From assembly GCA_047967505.1 (NCBI GenBank), contig CM106538.1: a stretch of DNA of 64,000 nt; one strand, written 5' to 3'. The notes beneath the pieces were generated by a model, which had not been told where the DNA came from, made no database searches, and saw only the letters and a program-made list of their open reading frames with translations. Origin of the DNA: Dipteris shenzhenensis. Its lineage: Eukaryota > Polypodiophyta > Polypodiopsida > Gleicheniales. Both the position numbers and the translations under genes were made by a program. Shown here piece after piece: positions 43,801 to 56,949 of the stretch. How positions within the stretch are numbered: position 1 is the stretch's first letter; each line of letters starts with the position of its first letter.

Positions 43801-44700
43801 CCCATCCTCTCTTTCTTTTGTCTCACCTTGAGGATAATGTAAGTTGAGACTGACATTCATGCACCTCCCATCAATTAACTTGAGGGGATCAATGTCCTTT
43901 TTACATTCCCTCAAAACATAATACAGTTGATAGGTATAGCAGAGGAGGACTTTATATTGAGTCACCTTATGTATTTCCTGCTAGGTAGAGATCAACATCT
44001 CCAAGATTGGTTGTACACCAACATGGTAGCATTGGGTGTCATTGTCATAGTTTTTATGTTGTTATTCTTGGTTATTTCTCATTTGGGTTACAAACCATTG
44101 AGCAAGCACAGAGAGTACTCATGAGCTTACCGCAATAGTATCAAAGGATAGAAACATTCATATGTGGCCTTAGATGAAACACTTTGTTACCTCCGCACGT
44201 AACCCAAGGTAGATTACTTTTTGATGCTCTTCCTTGGATTACTAAATGATATCCGTTTGTGTTGCAGGTGGTGGAGCATATAGACAACATTGCAGGCATA
44301 GTTATTCCTACAATGGCAAGTGTGTGAGGCTGCCCAGCCACTACTTACTAGTATAGCTATCACTAGGGTTAGGCTTACTTCACTTGACGATTGCCACAAT
44401 CTCTTCCCATTGTGATTACTTATTTCCTAGGTGATGGATTCTAGGTTCAACACAAGGTCACATACAATGAGTGGTTTCCAAATCAATGTCCCTTTTTGCT
44501 ATAGAAGAGGGCATTTTATTAAGGATTACCCAATTAGATGCCTTGTGCTAGACATGCAACATGTGCACTCTTGCTCCCCAATCTTCTCAACCTCTAGCCG
44601 CTCTTGATCCTTTAGCTACTCGCCTGCCATGTCAGTAGTCCAATCACAGGTGCCATGTCAGCACAGTCTGCCACCACATCATTCGCCACATCACCGGGTT
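43800..44700. other. Repeat-derived DNA, not resolved
   Basis: Downstream of the copia relic. Short open frames on both strands lack motifs I can name. Probably further retroelement debris. Confidence 0.3.
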
Positions 44701-44739
44701 CATGTCATCTACCATGATGGGTGAAACCCAATCAGTGTG

Positions 44740-45130
44740 CTCTATCTCATAGATGAATCCGACATCTAGGAGTTACCATGGTGCCATACTTAGGATTTGT
44801 GCGATAAGGTCCACATACCTTAGGGTGAGCACCTTCCCTTATAGGTATCATGTGTACAGCCACGTCTGGTGAAATTCCTTTCATCTCTTTGTATGACCAT
44901 GCTAGGTAGTCACAGTATTCCATTAGAAGTGCTTTGATTTTGGTTTCATCTTCTTGTCAAAGCTGTTTCCCAATGAAAACCAATTTTTCTTCCTTCCCTT
45001 CAAGGGCAAGGTTTATTGTGCATGTTTTTGCCGGTCCCTCATAGATTGGAGTTTCTCCAATGCTATCGGTTTCTTGAACTTCAGATTCTCTTAGTGGTCT
45101 TGGCATTGCTATTGGGACACTGCCACTTGT
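44740..45130 (-). pseudogene. Ty3/gypsy RT entry fragment
   Basis: The minus strand reads a protease-RT linker (YEGPAKTCTINLALEGKEEK), a stop, then CDYLAWSYKEMKGISPDVAV, HMIPIREGAHP and GPYRTNPKY. This matches the start of Ty3/gypsy RT (DVFAWSY..M.GI.P...H.IPL). The RT core is absent. Confidence 0.75.
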
Positions 45131-46200
45131 GAAATTCTCAGGAATACAAATCCACGACCATATCCAAGAGCTCCAAATCCAGCTCCTCCGGCAATTCCAA
45201 TACAACGACTTCAAGCCGAGGAAGTGGATTTGCCATTCGAGTATGAAGCTGAGTGCCCAGTGTACTATGTGGAAGGCACAGAAGGTTTAATACCAGTCTA
45301 TGTGAATCAAGTTTGACCCAACACATATCGAGCACCAATCAAGCGCTACCGTTGTGGAGAGAATCACCAGATCGCAGAGTGCTAGTAGCCCCGCTACTTT
45401 CCAACCACTCTGCAGAGATTGTGGCATTGGCCATGCCTGTATGGATTGTCCCATGAAAAATAACATCCCACAACAAACTGAGGCTAAGCCTGATGTCCCA
45501 ATCAGCATTATTAGGGTGGACCATCAAAGTCTAGGGCCGACAAGCATAATATCACAACCTATGAATGTAATTACACGCTAGCAAAAAGAGGCCACCAAGG
45601 ACCCTAATATTCCAATTCAATCAAGGAGACCTCTTCCAAAGAAAGCGACAATGAGTAGCCAAGCTCATCCACATCAGCTCCCGAGCCTCAAATAAAAGAA
45701 GCTCCATACCCTAATGCGAAAGTGGAGAAGGCTCAATTTCAGGCACTTCAGCAATGGGTACAAAAGGAACAAGCTCAATTTGAGGCTGAGAAGCAAGCAC
45801 AAGATCCAATCCCTGACTTGACCCCACCGAGTATTGATACTGTACTCGAGCCTCTGTTCCAACAACAAAATCCACAATATAATGTACTACCACTCCAACT
45901 GAAGGAGCTGCACTCTCTAGCATTCTAAGTTGCCCTATGTCAATTCCCATTGGAATCCTATTACGAAATTGTCCCAACCTCTTGGAGAGTTTCAAAGGCT
46001 GGATTAAACTAGCAAATCCCCCTCCACCTATGGAAGACATAGAAGATATCCTTGTGCGGATGGGTGAGAGAGATGACATATGCAACATCATTGTGCCTTT
46101 GATCCATGAGATCAATGGCAACTTGGAACACATCAATTTCATAAATAGACAATATTTGCAATTCCATCAGCCGTGATTCCACATCTCATGGGAACTAATC
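45130..46200 (+). pseudogene. Retroelement gag-like relic, opposite strand
   Basis: Plus-strand frames show a Pro-rich segment (RPYPRAPNPAPPAIPIQRLQ), a degenerate knuckle (CRDCGIGHACMDCP, near 45413), a linker ending PMNVITR near 45560, and Gln/Lys-rich sequence. This looks like gag with zinc knuckle before protease, probably Ty3/gypsy. It abuts the minus-strand RT fragment head to head, so two differently oriented pieces have been joined or one was inverted. Confidence 0.45.
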
Positions 46201-47550
46201 TTTGATCTCCAAGTCTTTTGGTCAATAGCTACTTGGGACGTTGCTTGGATTGGTGGATATTTAAACTTTAGTGTCCCCCATCCTTATGGTTATTATGTTA
46301 GATTTCTAATCATGCATGACTTTGGTGATTTTAAGCCATGGTCATCCCAAGAAAATAGGATAGGAATTTTCTTCCATAGACATAACCAATAGACTAATGG
46401 TATAATGAAATCCATCAATAGTAATTACAACATCTTGAAGCATACCTTTGAATTTAGTCGGGCATTGATCTACCATGCAGATCCAAAATGGGGAAGGTAC
46501 TAAATGCTTAACCTTAAGCTGCTGAGCAATGGCCTCAAAATTAAAACTAACTCTAGACGCTACCGTTGTACAAGAGTAGACACTTCCCTTGTTGCAATGA
46601 CAAGTGGTAAGACCCTCTTATCCGTGATGAAGATTGAACGTCCCAAGAAGATACACAAAGAAGGAAAGCTTTACTTCATCGACACCAAGTGCAATGCAAT
46701 GGACAAGCAAGTTTATGAGTCTGATATAATGGTGGCTTGGAAACGATGCTAGAAAAAGATTGCCAGCAAGGGAGGGAATTTACCCCACATCTTCAAGGTC
46801 AATAAAGAGGAATAACTTGAGCCCTTATATCAACTATCTTTAGTAAATGATTAATTATCTTGATTCAACAAATTTCTTCCATTGTTTTGTTTGTGTGACT
46901 TGTACCCCCCATGCTTCTATATGCTTGTGTGGTAACTTTGGAGTTTCTAAAATGTATATATTTCCCCACAAAGCTTGAGCATTGTACTATTAGCATACAA
47001 AAGGAAAATAAAAATTATGAATTCTCAAGGAAGGTGTGGTTTTTTAAAAAACTATCATCAAATGGTCACTTTTGTGATCAGCTACACCACCAAACTAGTG
47101 TTAACAATTCAAAATAATAGCATGATCTATGCCTAGTTGTTAGAAAATAGTAGAAAATATGTTTTGGAAATGTAAACAATTTAAAAGATGGCAAAAATTG
47201 GAAGCATGATCTCCAAGTTGGAGCTGCATCTAGTTCTCCTGAATTTTATGCAGACCTTCCAATGACACTTTGTTTGTGCACCTTCATGGTGACACGATAC
47301 ACTTTTGCGACCTTTAACCTTGTGCTCTACTTGTAACATCTGAACTTTATTGCCAACACTACATCAGCATGCACAACAGTAGGTAGTGCATCATAATAAT
47401 TGCTTTTTCCCAGAGGGACTTTTCATAATATATTCCAAACACCATTTCATCTCTGATGTTAAACCGATTTTCCCCACTGATCCTTCACTTTGCTCTAAGA
47501 GTACTGCAAAATGGTCACCCATCTCACACATGTTATCTAGCTAGACCTTT
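46200..47550. other. Intergenic or repeat debris
   Basis: An 82-codon plus-strand frame at 46504-46752 is Lys-rich and unassigned. Nothing else recognised. Confidence 0.3.
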
Positions 47551-47640
47551 ATCCTAATCTAGGATTATGTTATTATCCTAATCTAGGTCTGTTGCATTTT
47601 GTCCCATTAAATATATTATCCTAGTCTAGGTCTATTGCAG
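47551..47640. repeat. Short tandem repeat TTATCCTAATCTAGG
   Basis: TTATCCTAATCTAGG or a one-base variant occurs three times (near 47549, 47572 and 47609), the last two with TCTRTTGCA following. Confidence 0.7.
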
Positions 47641-47676
47641 TTTTTCCATTGATGGGCTCTAGCCTGTGCAAGGTCT

Positions 47677-48034
47677 TATTGAGAGTTGTGGTTCCATGAG
47701 CACATGTAGAGCAAAGGTATGAGTAAAGAGGGCAAGTAAAGGGCAAGCTGCCACATGGCATGGAGGAGATATCCCACATGTGAGCAAGCATATGGATGTA
47801 AGTACCCTCACCTATAAAAGGGAGGTTCATTTTAATATCAATCAAGCACTTTGCACTATCTCAAGATTCTCTTTATGAGTCCAAGCTAATCTATCTTGGA
47901 ACCTAATTGACTTGAGGTACATGTCATGAGCACTCTCTTCATCATGTTTGCACTTAGGTTGCATCCTCCTTAGATTAGTGTTGTATTAGGATGTTTTCTC
48001 AGTGACTAGGAGAGCTCGATCCCCCCATTTTACA
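47677..48034 (+). repeat. 5' LTR
   Basis: 358 bp. The first bases are TATTGAGAG (TG mutated to TA). It carries a 13-base duplication around GGGCAAGTAAA that the right LTR lacks. Confidence 0.85.
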
Positions 48035-48046
48035 TGGTATCAGAGC
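48035..48046 (+). other. Primer binding site
   Basis: TGGTATCAGAGC, complementary to the initiator-Met tRNA 3' end, directly after the LTR. Confidence 0.9.
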
Positions 48047-49887
48047 TTAGGTCTAGTTCTCCTAGATTAGTTTAAGATTGAGGTTGAGTGTTCTCTTTTA
48101 GTGTTCATTCTTTCATTTTCCCATTGAAAGATTTCCAGTCTTTTCCATTTGTTCATTCCGTTCATGATTAATTGAGTTTGTGAGAGAGAGATATCTTTGG
48201 AGGTTCTTAGAAAATTCCGTGAGTAAGAGAGAATCTGCATGTGTGTCCTTGTGAGAGATAGATAGGGAGAGATCCTATTGTTTCAGAGAGAGAGCCCGAA
48301 GCTCTACTGGTTTTGAGAGAAAGAGAGATTTGTGAGGTTTCCTGTGACTCCTATACCTATAGCAAGAGCTCCTAAGGCTTCACACCAGTCAACTAAGGTA
48401 GAATCTACAGAGGAATCATTCATGTAAATGGCTCTCCAGTAGTAGCAATAGCTTGGCGGTCGTGACACAGAAGCAAGTAGCAACACACTATACAAGGCCA
48501 GGCTTCAGCATCCTATAGCGAATTGAAATGCCTCCTAGCTCATAGCAACGCATCTCCTCCAAGCTCCAGCAGCTTCTCACAATAGCGTCTACCTAGCGCT
48601 GATGAACTACAATAGTACAAAGACACACAGCCAAGCCTCTCGACTCCAAGGTCCACGACCTGCAGCAGCGCCCACAATGCTCCAACAAAGGTTATGCTCA
48701 GGAGCATGATGCTCCAACAAAGGTCACGAATAGCACGATGCACAAATGTCTCCTTCAACCGACAGAATAAGCAATGACACCAACTTGGGTCACTCATGGA
48801 CTATGACAGCCAATAGCTCCAACGAGCCATAACTACACTCCATCACCAAAGCTGCTCTCCAGCCCTCATCTACACCTCTGTGGCCCTCCCGACTCCTGGC
48901 TCTGTGGTTGTAGCCCAAACGAAAGGTAGCTTCCTCAAAATCCATATGCTGCCTCGAGTTGCGAGCCTCCTCATCGTGCGCCTGCAATAGCATCTATGCT
49001 CTCGCGCCGACCACGAGATCTTCACCGCGTCCTCACCGTCTACAGAGAGCTTGCATTTCCTTGTTTTCTAAGGTGTAACCTTGGTACATGTGATAGCAAA
49101 TAAAAAAGACACGTGGCAGATAACACTAAACCTTAGTCAATGGTCAAGAACATCCTAACCATGGTTAAGTTAGTAGGGTTAGGTTGAGTGATTGGACCAT
49201 AGTTAAGTTTTCTTAAGAAGACTGCCACATGTCACAGCAGCACCACCTCAGCATAGTAACCCCTTGCCAAGCACAGTTTGCAAGCAGCATATGAATCCCT
49301 ATGCCACATCATCAAGCCCCCTCTTCTTCACAAAAACTTCAACAAGGCGTAACTTCCAATCCAGGAAGAATTTGGACATGCTCCAAAAAGAGAAAGTGAT
49401 CATCTTTTCGAGCTCTATGGCCTATTAGATCAAAATCATTGTTAGCAATTAGACACTGCCATTGAAGCAAAACAAAGCTAATGGTAAGACCTTTGCAACA
49501 AATGACAAATCAAAGCATGAATGCACACATCATTGTCATAAGCATGCCAAAAGCACAAGTGCATGAGATGACCATAGCTCGAAGCATGGCATCCACACAT
49601 AAAGCATCAAGGCACATGGAAGAACAAAGCATCATGCATGAAGCTACACAAGGAAGAAGATGAAGAACCAGCAGGTCAACTACACAGCATCATCATCAAG
49701 CCATGAGCCAAAACATGACATCAATGGAATGTATTGAGAAACAAAAACCTTGCCAACCTTGCCTATATTTTGTAATCAAACCTGACCACCTGAGAGTAGC
49801 TATGAAAGCACCCAGGGGAGGATTTGATCTTGTAACTCACATCTGACCACCTTGCAGTAGCCAAAGGATCATGGCACCAAGGGGAGG

Positions 49888-50156
49888 TGTTGAGAGTTGT
49901 GGTGCCATGAGCACATGTAGAGCAAAGGTATGAGTAAAGGGCAAGCTGCCACATGGCATGGAGGAGATATCCCATATGTGAGCAAGCATATGGATGTAAG
50001 TACCCTCACCTATAAAAGGGAGGTTCATTTTAATATCAATCAAGCACTTTGCACTATCTCAAGATTCTCTTCATGAGTCCAAGCTAATCTATCTTGGAAC
50101 CTAATTGACTTGAGGTACATGTCATGAGCACTCTCTTCATCGTGTTTACACTTAGG
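49888..50156 (+). repeat. 3' LTR, truncated
   Basis: 269 bp, more than 95 percent identical by eye to the left LTR over the shared part, ending where unrelated sequence starts (CATCTTTTAAGATTT). Confidence 0.85.
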
Positions 50157-50159
50157 CAT

Positions 50160-51018
50160 CTTTTAAGATTTAGGCTTTTAGACACTAGCCATTGGTAGTG
50201 AAGCTTAAAGCAATGCTACATGAATAGTGTTTCATGTTGTTTGTCATTCAAAATACAAAAGATGGATTGCTTTTTTGTGCCTCCCATCTCCCAACAATAG
50301 AAAAAATGAATCGTGATGGTACATTCATAAATGCATCCATTGGACTTCATTCTACACTTTGAATGCATTTGCAAAGTCAATAAGTGAAACCACCGCATCA
50401 TTTGGAAAGTTTTCAATGCAATCTTTAAATTGAGAGTGCTGCATTTGCAAATAGCATAGGTACAATTTAGAAGATGCGACAACTTATAGTAGAGAATATG
50501 CGATTATCCTTGAGGACATTGGTATCTACATCCATCATTCATAAGATTAGCACAAACAACATAGGCAATTCACAAACTTGGTTTCCTCATAATCTATTGG
50601 ATTCCATCCTTTTGCAAACTCATCAAGTGGATATGCAAAAAACCTACTGTAGTCCTACATGTACTTGATGAGTTCTTTTAACTCACTTGAATACCATATA
50701 TGTGCCTAGAGATCTAAAGTCTTATTAAGCACCCAAAGAATCTCCTCTTCCTTATCTATAGGGATGCTTATATGAAGATCCTTTCATGTGACTATCTAGT
50801 CATTCCAAATGTAGGTGCAAGTGATCCACTCATCCAATGCATTTTGGGTGTTGTGGAACATAAAACAAGTCACCATATTGCATGGTCATGTAGTATTGTT
50901 CCTCGCCATGCTTGCACGGAAATGGAGAGCTTGTAATAGAGAGAAGGTAGTAATAGAGGTCACAATAGCAATAACGGACCTCTAATACAAGGTCAGTGAA
51001 TAGGGTGGATCTTGGGGG
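50160..51018. other. Intergenic DNA, nothing recognised
   Basis: Only short chance open frames. Confidence 0.4.
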
Positions 51019-51023
51019 GAGAG

Positions 51024-51106
<83 letters not shown>
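51019..51106. repeat. (GA)n microsatellite
   Basis: A GA run of about 70 bases preceded by an imperfect GAGATAGATAGA start. It creates long Ser-Leu frames on the minus strand that are not genes. Confidence 0.97.
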
Positions 51107-51108
<2 letters not shown>

Positions 51109-54100
51109 CTCCAATAGAGGTAGATGAGAGGGAGAGACACATACAAAGGTAGAGAGAGGATGGGTATAGAGTGTGCAACCCAGAGCTAGAGGGGATAGCA
51201 AGGTAGCTACAAAAGGTGCTATAGGGTGCTATAGCCACAAAATCAAAAAATGGAGGGAGAAATAGTTAGGCCAGAGTAAGAGAGGGTAGAGTAAGAGGGG
51301 AAAGAGAATGAAGGGGCAAAGCAAGAGGGGACAGTGTAGTAGGAGGCTGAATAGTTGCCAGGTACTACAATCAGAATTTTGAAAAGTGGAGGGAGAAAAC
51401 AATTGAATAGAGGCACAAAGAAAGAGGAGGCATGCATGTAATAGACCAAATGAGAAGAGAAGCTCACCCGAAAGGTCCCACAAAAGTCTGATCTAGGGCA
51501 GATGCACATGGGAGGTTCAAGAATGGGTTAAGGGGGCTGAGGATGGTTTGGGTTGTCCCTAGTGTAAGAACAACAAATATGGGCTATCTGCACGACTACC
51601 CACCCTCCATCTCAACATGGCATTGCACCTTTGAAAAGAGCCCTCTAATTGCTACACCTCAAATCCCTCACTAATTTCTCCCCTAATGGTTTCACAAAAC
51701 CATGGGTTATTAAACCACATGTGAAAAACCATGTCGTCCCCCATCTTTGGACCAAAATTGTGCTCCAAACTGATGGGCTCCTACCAAAACTAGGAAGGAA
51801 GTACTAGTTCTATGTGAGGCACATATACTAGTGGGCACCACTAAAATAGTCTCTATTAGGATCTTCTCCTCCATGCATTTATTCCATGGTCCTCCTACAT
51901 CATCGTGCTCCTCTAACGTTCTCTTGTAGGCGCCCTCTTTCCTTCTTCTCTCCATGCCTTTTTTTCACAAAAATACTACATGGATGATGCTAGACATCTC
52001 TTCTTTGATTTTTTTCTCAATTCCTAAGGTGAACTTGCATTGTTTCCCTATGATCAGGTTGGTTGGTTGATGGATAATAGCTCTTAATATAGAGATTCAC
52101 CTAAAGAAATTGGTGTTTGCTTGAATTTTACGCATTGTTTTTATGTTTTGCATGTTGAAGCTTTTCTTACTTCAATATTGAATACTAGATGATGTTAGAA
52201 ACATTCTAGAGCTTCATTATTTTCTTTATCTATTTTGTTTGTAAGAAGCATGGAGATCACTTATGGGATAGCATTTTCAAGATCTTGGGATGATAAGGAC
52301 ACATGTTTAAGGATGTCAAGTAGTGCCTTGATCCGGGAAATGTTTAAGGAAGTCAAGTAGTGCCTTGATCCATTGATCAAGGGCTTGAAGGAAATGTATC
52401 CTTGGCAACCTAGTAAAGTCTCCTTGGGGTGGGGTTCTCTATTAGGTCCCATATCATGTGCCATCATCAATTATTATGGTTGCATACAATTTGTGAGTTT
52501 TTCTTTTAACCATTTTCAATTCAATTTCATTCGTGAGATCTCTCTTCACAAAAAGGGTAATTCATGTGCTTCAATTAATAATATGTACATGGAAGCATTG
52601 CCATTTTCACTTGTAAATCATACCCTACCCACATGCATATAGCAAGAACATATGTGTGATCATGATTGCAAACACTTGTTTAAGGAAATGGTCTTATAAT
52701 GAGTTTATTTCCTCACATGTACATGATAATTCATAAAGTCATGTGGATCTAGTTAAGGTTCACGAATTAGGATGCAAGATTTACATGCACTTCAAACCCT
52801 GGTTATTAAGAATCAAAACATAAGATGTTAGATTCAAGAGTAGAACACCTCATTGGATGATAGAAAATATAAGCAAATACAAAATGGACTACACCATTGC
52901 AAAGCAACACTATCATAAAGTCTACACCTTTCAACTTTCAACAAAATTCAAATTAGAAGACATGGAGTGCTCAAATTCTTCGATGGAAGCAGCACACAAT
53001 GTCTCTTCTAAAATGAGAGGCACTTACATCATGTAAAATGTAGAGAGGAGAGAGGAAGAGAGTTTGCTACATGACCCTAGAGTGTAGATCTTTACTGAAA
53101 GGTGAAGAGAAATGCTGTTATATACATGGAACCCCTTAGTTTTAGAATTAGGGTCTTCATCTCTTATCCCCTGCCTCTTGATCACTCTCTAGTTTACACA
53201 CACTATTAAAATAGAATGATGTGGAGGTCGTCATCTCCAACAATACTTCTTGAACTACGCAAGGGAGAAAGACATAATAGAGAGGATCGTAAGCTCTAAC
53301 ACTATGTTGAGAAGAGTGTTAAAGTGGGAAAGGATAGGATGGAGGGAGAGGGAAGGACCTAGCATAGATCTGCACTTCTATTTGAATATGTGGGATATAA
53401 GCTTATATACATAACCTTTTTTTGGAATGTTATTAGTATGTGTGTGGTGTGTAGAGTTATAGGCAAAACATGTATACCTTCAACCATGGACCCCTTCTTT
53501 ACAAGCCTCTTCATTTCTCATTTCTTTAATCAAATACAATGATCCTCTAGTATTTCTCATGCCTTATCTTGTCACCCTCTATTTTACACAAGGGTGTCTT
53601 CACACCACGATCACAAATAGATAACTAAATAGGCATGCATTATTTTGGCCATAACTTTTGTTTGAAATAAAAAATAGGTTGAAGTTTTGGAAAGATGACT
53701 TCAAGCTCTATGACGTTATTAAAAAATTCATTCTCCAAATTAGAGTGCAAACCAAAAGAAATTACAGATTACAAAGATTGAATTTTCTGTCTAGATTTGA
53801 GGTTGCATGCTTGAAGAGTGCAAAATGATCAGGTATGAGCACATTAGAAGCACTTATAATGCATTTAATCAAGTTTTGGCAAATCATTAAGGTCATGGTG
53901 ATGTGCAATACGCTAATGTATGATAGAAATATAGGTTTAGAACCATGGATGCAAGTTACTAAAACACGTCATATCTCATAAAGAAAGTTGACCCAAAGTG
54001 CAATTGATTGTTTCTATGCAATGGAAATCAATGAAAGCATTTTAATGCCTTGAAGCTATTGCTAAAATTGCATTTTTGGTTGGATGTGCATGCCTATGGT

Positions 54101-54130
54101 GTGATACTTGTGTCGCATGACATAGACATT
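51106..54130. other. AT-rich intergenic DNA
   Basis: Minor structure only: a 35-bp duplication around GTCAAGTAGTGCCTTGATCC (52316 and 52350). A GCTCTAACACTATG phrase near 53294 resembles a decayed inverted primer site, which may mark an old LTR edge. Confidence 0.35.
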
Positions 54131-54179
54131 GTGGTGGCATATTGTTGTTTGGTCAATTTATGCATTTAGCTGGATATAG

Positions 54180-56940
54180 CATTATGGGTGAGAGATCACA
54201 GGTCACGCAGATTGTCACAGCAGACAGTGAAAAGCTTACAAAAGACAAATTTAGTGTTTGGTCCTATACAATGGAGAATTTCATCATGGGAAAAGGTTAT
54301 TGGGAATTAATCACACATGAGGATATGTATCCTAAGTTGCCTAAGGAGGATCCATCGAAGCAAGTGAAAGTTTACAAGGAATGCACTTTGTGTGAGTGAC
54401 TATGCTTGATTTTGAAGAACTAGTGGAGCTGTGTATGACTAAGGAAATATTGCTAGGCTTAGGTGCATCTAGTAGTGAATCCCATAAAGATCAAGTATTT
54501 TATCGAAATCAGAATAAATGTGGAGGCTATAGAGGTCATGGTGGCTGTAATAAAGGCCATGGACATGAGGCCTATGCCCGCGGATACCATGTGTGTATAG
54601 GTAATTTTGTGCCAAGAGGAGGTGACTACATGCATAGCGGAAAGGGGAGAGCACAATCCCATGAAAGAGGCCACATAGGGACTATGAAGCATGATGGAGT
54701 ATGCCACTTTTGTGTAAAATATAGACACTTCAAGCAAGATTGGCATCTCAAGAAAATTTAGAAGTAGTGGAGGTTGATGGTGTCTATGTGGGCATGAAGA
54801 TGGTTTAGGATATAAAGGGAACAAATTTGAAAGCAGGTATAGCAATCATCTTTTTGTCATGAAGCATGTACTTGGAAGTATGACAAAGCCATAGCATATT
54901 GATAACTAGTTTCTTGACTTGGAAGGATGACAAATTGATGACTAGTTATTTGACTTGAGAGTTACAAACCACATCACATATCACAGGGAATGGTTTGACT
55001 GCAAGATGATATGCAAACATATGAGTTTGTGGCTACTAGAGATGACACCATGCATACGATTACTCACATAGGGACTATGACTCCACTAGATAAGGATGGC
55101 ATGCAAAATGTGTTAGGTGATGTATTATCTGTGCCTAATATCTCAAAGAACCTTGCATCAACCTTACAAATGGCTGAACAAAGATTTCAAGTTTGCTTCA
55201 ATAGTTTTGGGTGCTTTGTCCAGTAATTCCATAATGGCCAACAAGGGAGATTACATGCAAGTGATGTGAGAAAGGAAGGTTCTTTACCTTGGATGCTAGA
55301 AAGCCATATGTGTAGCAAGGCATGTATGTTAAGAAAGGACATGGGTATGATGCTGTAGTAGAACTGTGGCATAATAGAATTGGTCATGCTAATTTGCAAG
55401 GGTTGAATCTATGTAGTTGAGAGAGAGTGTGCGTGGGCTACCCTAATGTGCTCACTTGAACTTTGAGCATGTATGTGAGGCATGTCAGTTTGGGAAGCAA
55501 TCCCTCCTCCCATTTACAATGAGTTGGAGAATTAGTCAATATCCTTCGTTCAAATATTTGGGGACCATGCAAGAATGTGAGACTGTCAAGCTCACAATAA
55601 TATATCGCATTTTATAGCTCTATAACTTGGTTATATTTTTTGAAGGTTGAAAGTAAGGCGTTTGAAGAATTTTGCAAGTACAAAATGATGGTTGAGAAGG
55701 AACTTGAGTGTTACATAAAGTGTCTGCACACAGATATCTCTTAGGAGAGTTTGATGCATGCTTGTGTAAGCAAGGAATATAGAGACAAGCTACATGTAGG
55801 TAAAAGAGAGTGGTGGAGAGGAAGAATAGGATCATTGCTAAAATTGCTCTTGCAATGATGAATTAAATGTACATGTTGTTGAGCTACTAAGTAGAGACTA
55901 TGCATACGGATTTTGACATCATGAATAGGATATCCAGGAGAGTTACACATGAGATATCACCATATGAGAAGTTTATGGGATTACGCCAATGAATGGCTTA
56001 CATGAAAGTGTTTGGCTATATATGTTATGTGCGTACTCAATAAAGTGAGCAGAAAGATGGATGTACTCAGTAAAGTGTTTGGCTATTTATGTTATGTGCA
56101 TGTACTCAATAAAGTGAACAGAAAGATAGAGCTAAGGGCAATGAACGTGTTTTTCTTAGCTATCTTGTGGAAAAGAAAGGATACAGGTGCTATGACCTAC
56201 ATATGAGGCAAAACTTGCATTAGTCAGGATGCTCACTTTAGCGAGCATGAGTCTTGGTATCAACCCAAACTGATTACGGTTGAGGATGCATATGAGGGAC
56301 AGGATGAGGGCTGAAATTCAGCATGCTAGTCTTCCCAGTAGGATGATGGACCATCACAATAAGTAGAGACTATGCACACGGATTTTGACATGAAGGACCT
56401 AGGAGATCTCAGGTACTCCTTAGGCATTGAGGTCATTGACACACCTATAGGGATATAGATGGTACAAACCCTTGAAATGTAGAAGTATGGCATGATGGCA
56501 TGCAAGCCAGTAGATACACCACTTGACTAGAATGTCAAGATGTTTGATGATAGGAGATATGTCTAGGATGTGACTATGCATTAGAACATGGTGGGGAGTC
56601 TCATATACATAACCATTATTCAATTAGATTTGAGTTATGTTGTTGGTGTGATAAGTTAGTTTATGCAATAGCCATGTAGGATTCATCTTGATGTCCTTAT
56701 ATAGATTTTATAGTATGTGAAGGCTACTACAAGCTATGGGATATTTTATGCAAAAGGAGGAAGCATGTGCACGTATGGATACACCCATGTAGATTCGGAT
56801 AGCAACATTATGGATGGACAATCCACTAGTGGGTATACTTTCTCATTGGGTAGTCCTATGGCTAGTTGCAGTAGCAAGAAGCATCCTACAATAGCCTTGT
56901 TGAGCACCGAAAGAGTAAGAGACATGCTTGAGTGAGACAT
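54180..56940 (+). pseudogene. Copia retrotransposon relic with internal deletion
   Basis: Plus-strand motifs in order: gag entry (KFSVWSYTMENFIMGKGYWE, 54250-54310), Gly/His-rich segment and knuckle CHFCVKYRHFKQDW (near 54704), protease downstream region (LGDVLSVPNISKNLASTLQM, 55110-55180), LWHNRIGHANLQGL and CEACQFGKQ (55370-55500), integrase (YFLKVESKAFEEF near 55633), SEHESWYQPKLITVEDAYEG (56240-56300), then RT end (MKDLGDLRYSLGIE, 56392-56433) and RNase H (SNIMDGQSTSGYTFSLGS near 56805). The RT core between integrase and MKDLGDL is missing. Numerous stops. No LTRs identified. Confidence 0.88.
56005..56135. repeat. Tandem duplication inside the copia relic
   Basis: AAAGTGTTTGGCTATATATG and AAAGTGTTTGGCTATTTATG (near 56005 and 56073) are each followed by TTATGTGC, GTACTCAATAAAGTGA and CAGAAAGAT. 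Unit about 68-74 bases. Confidence 0.85.
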
Positions 56941-56949
56941 GCGATTTTG

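Larger units (their letters stand above)
47677..50156 (+). mobile_element. Non-autonomous LTR retrotransposon, right LTR truncated
   Basis: The left LTR (47677-48034) ends TACA and is followed at once by primer site TGGTATCAGAGC (48035-48046). The right LTR (49888-50156) starts TGTTGAGAG after polypurine tract AAGGGGAGG (49879-49887). Both LTRs have a TATAAAAG box (47813 and 50011). The right copy stops at CTTAGG and lacks the last 76 bases, so no target-site duplication can be read. The 1.85-kb interior has no gag-pol motif; its middle (about 48540-49060) is GC-richer with unassigned minus-strand frames. Confidence 0.88.

Noticed and set aside
50830-51238. Ser-Leu-rich membrane protein ORFs (minus)
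   Set aside because: Translations of the (GA)n run at 51019-51106.
53280-53620. Third non-autonomous LTR element
   Set aside because: GCTCTAACACTATGTTGAG only loosely resembles an inverted primer site plus LTR start; no second LTR copy found in the window.
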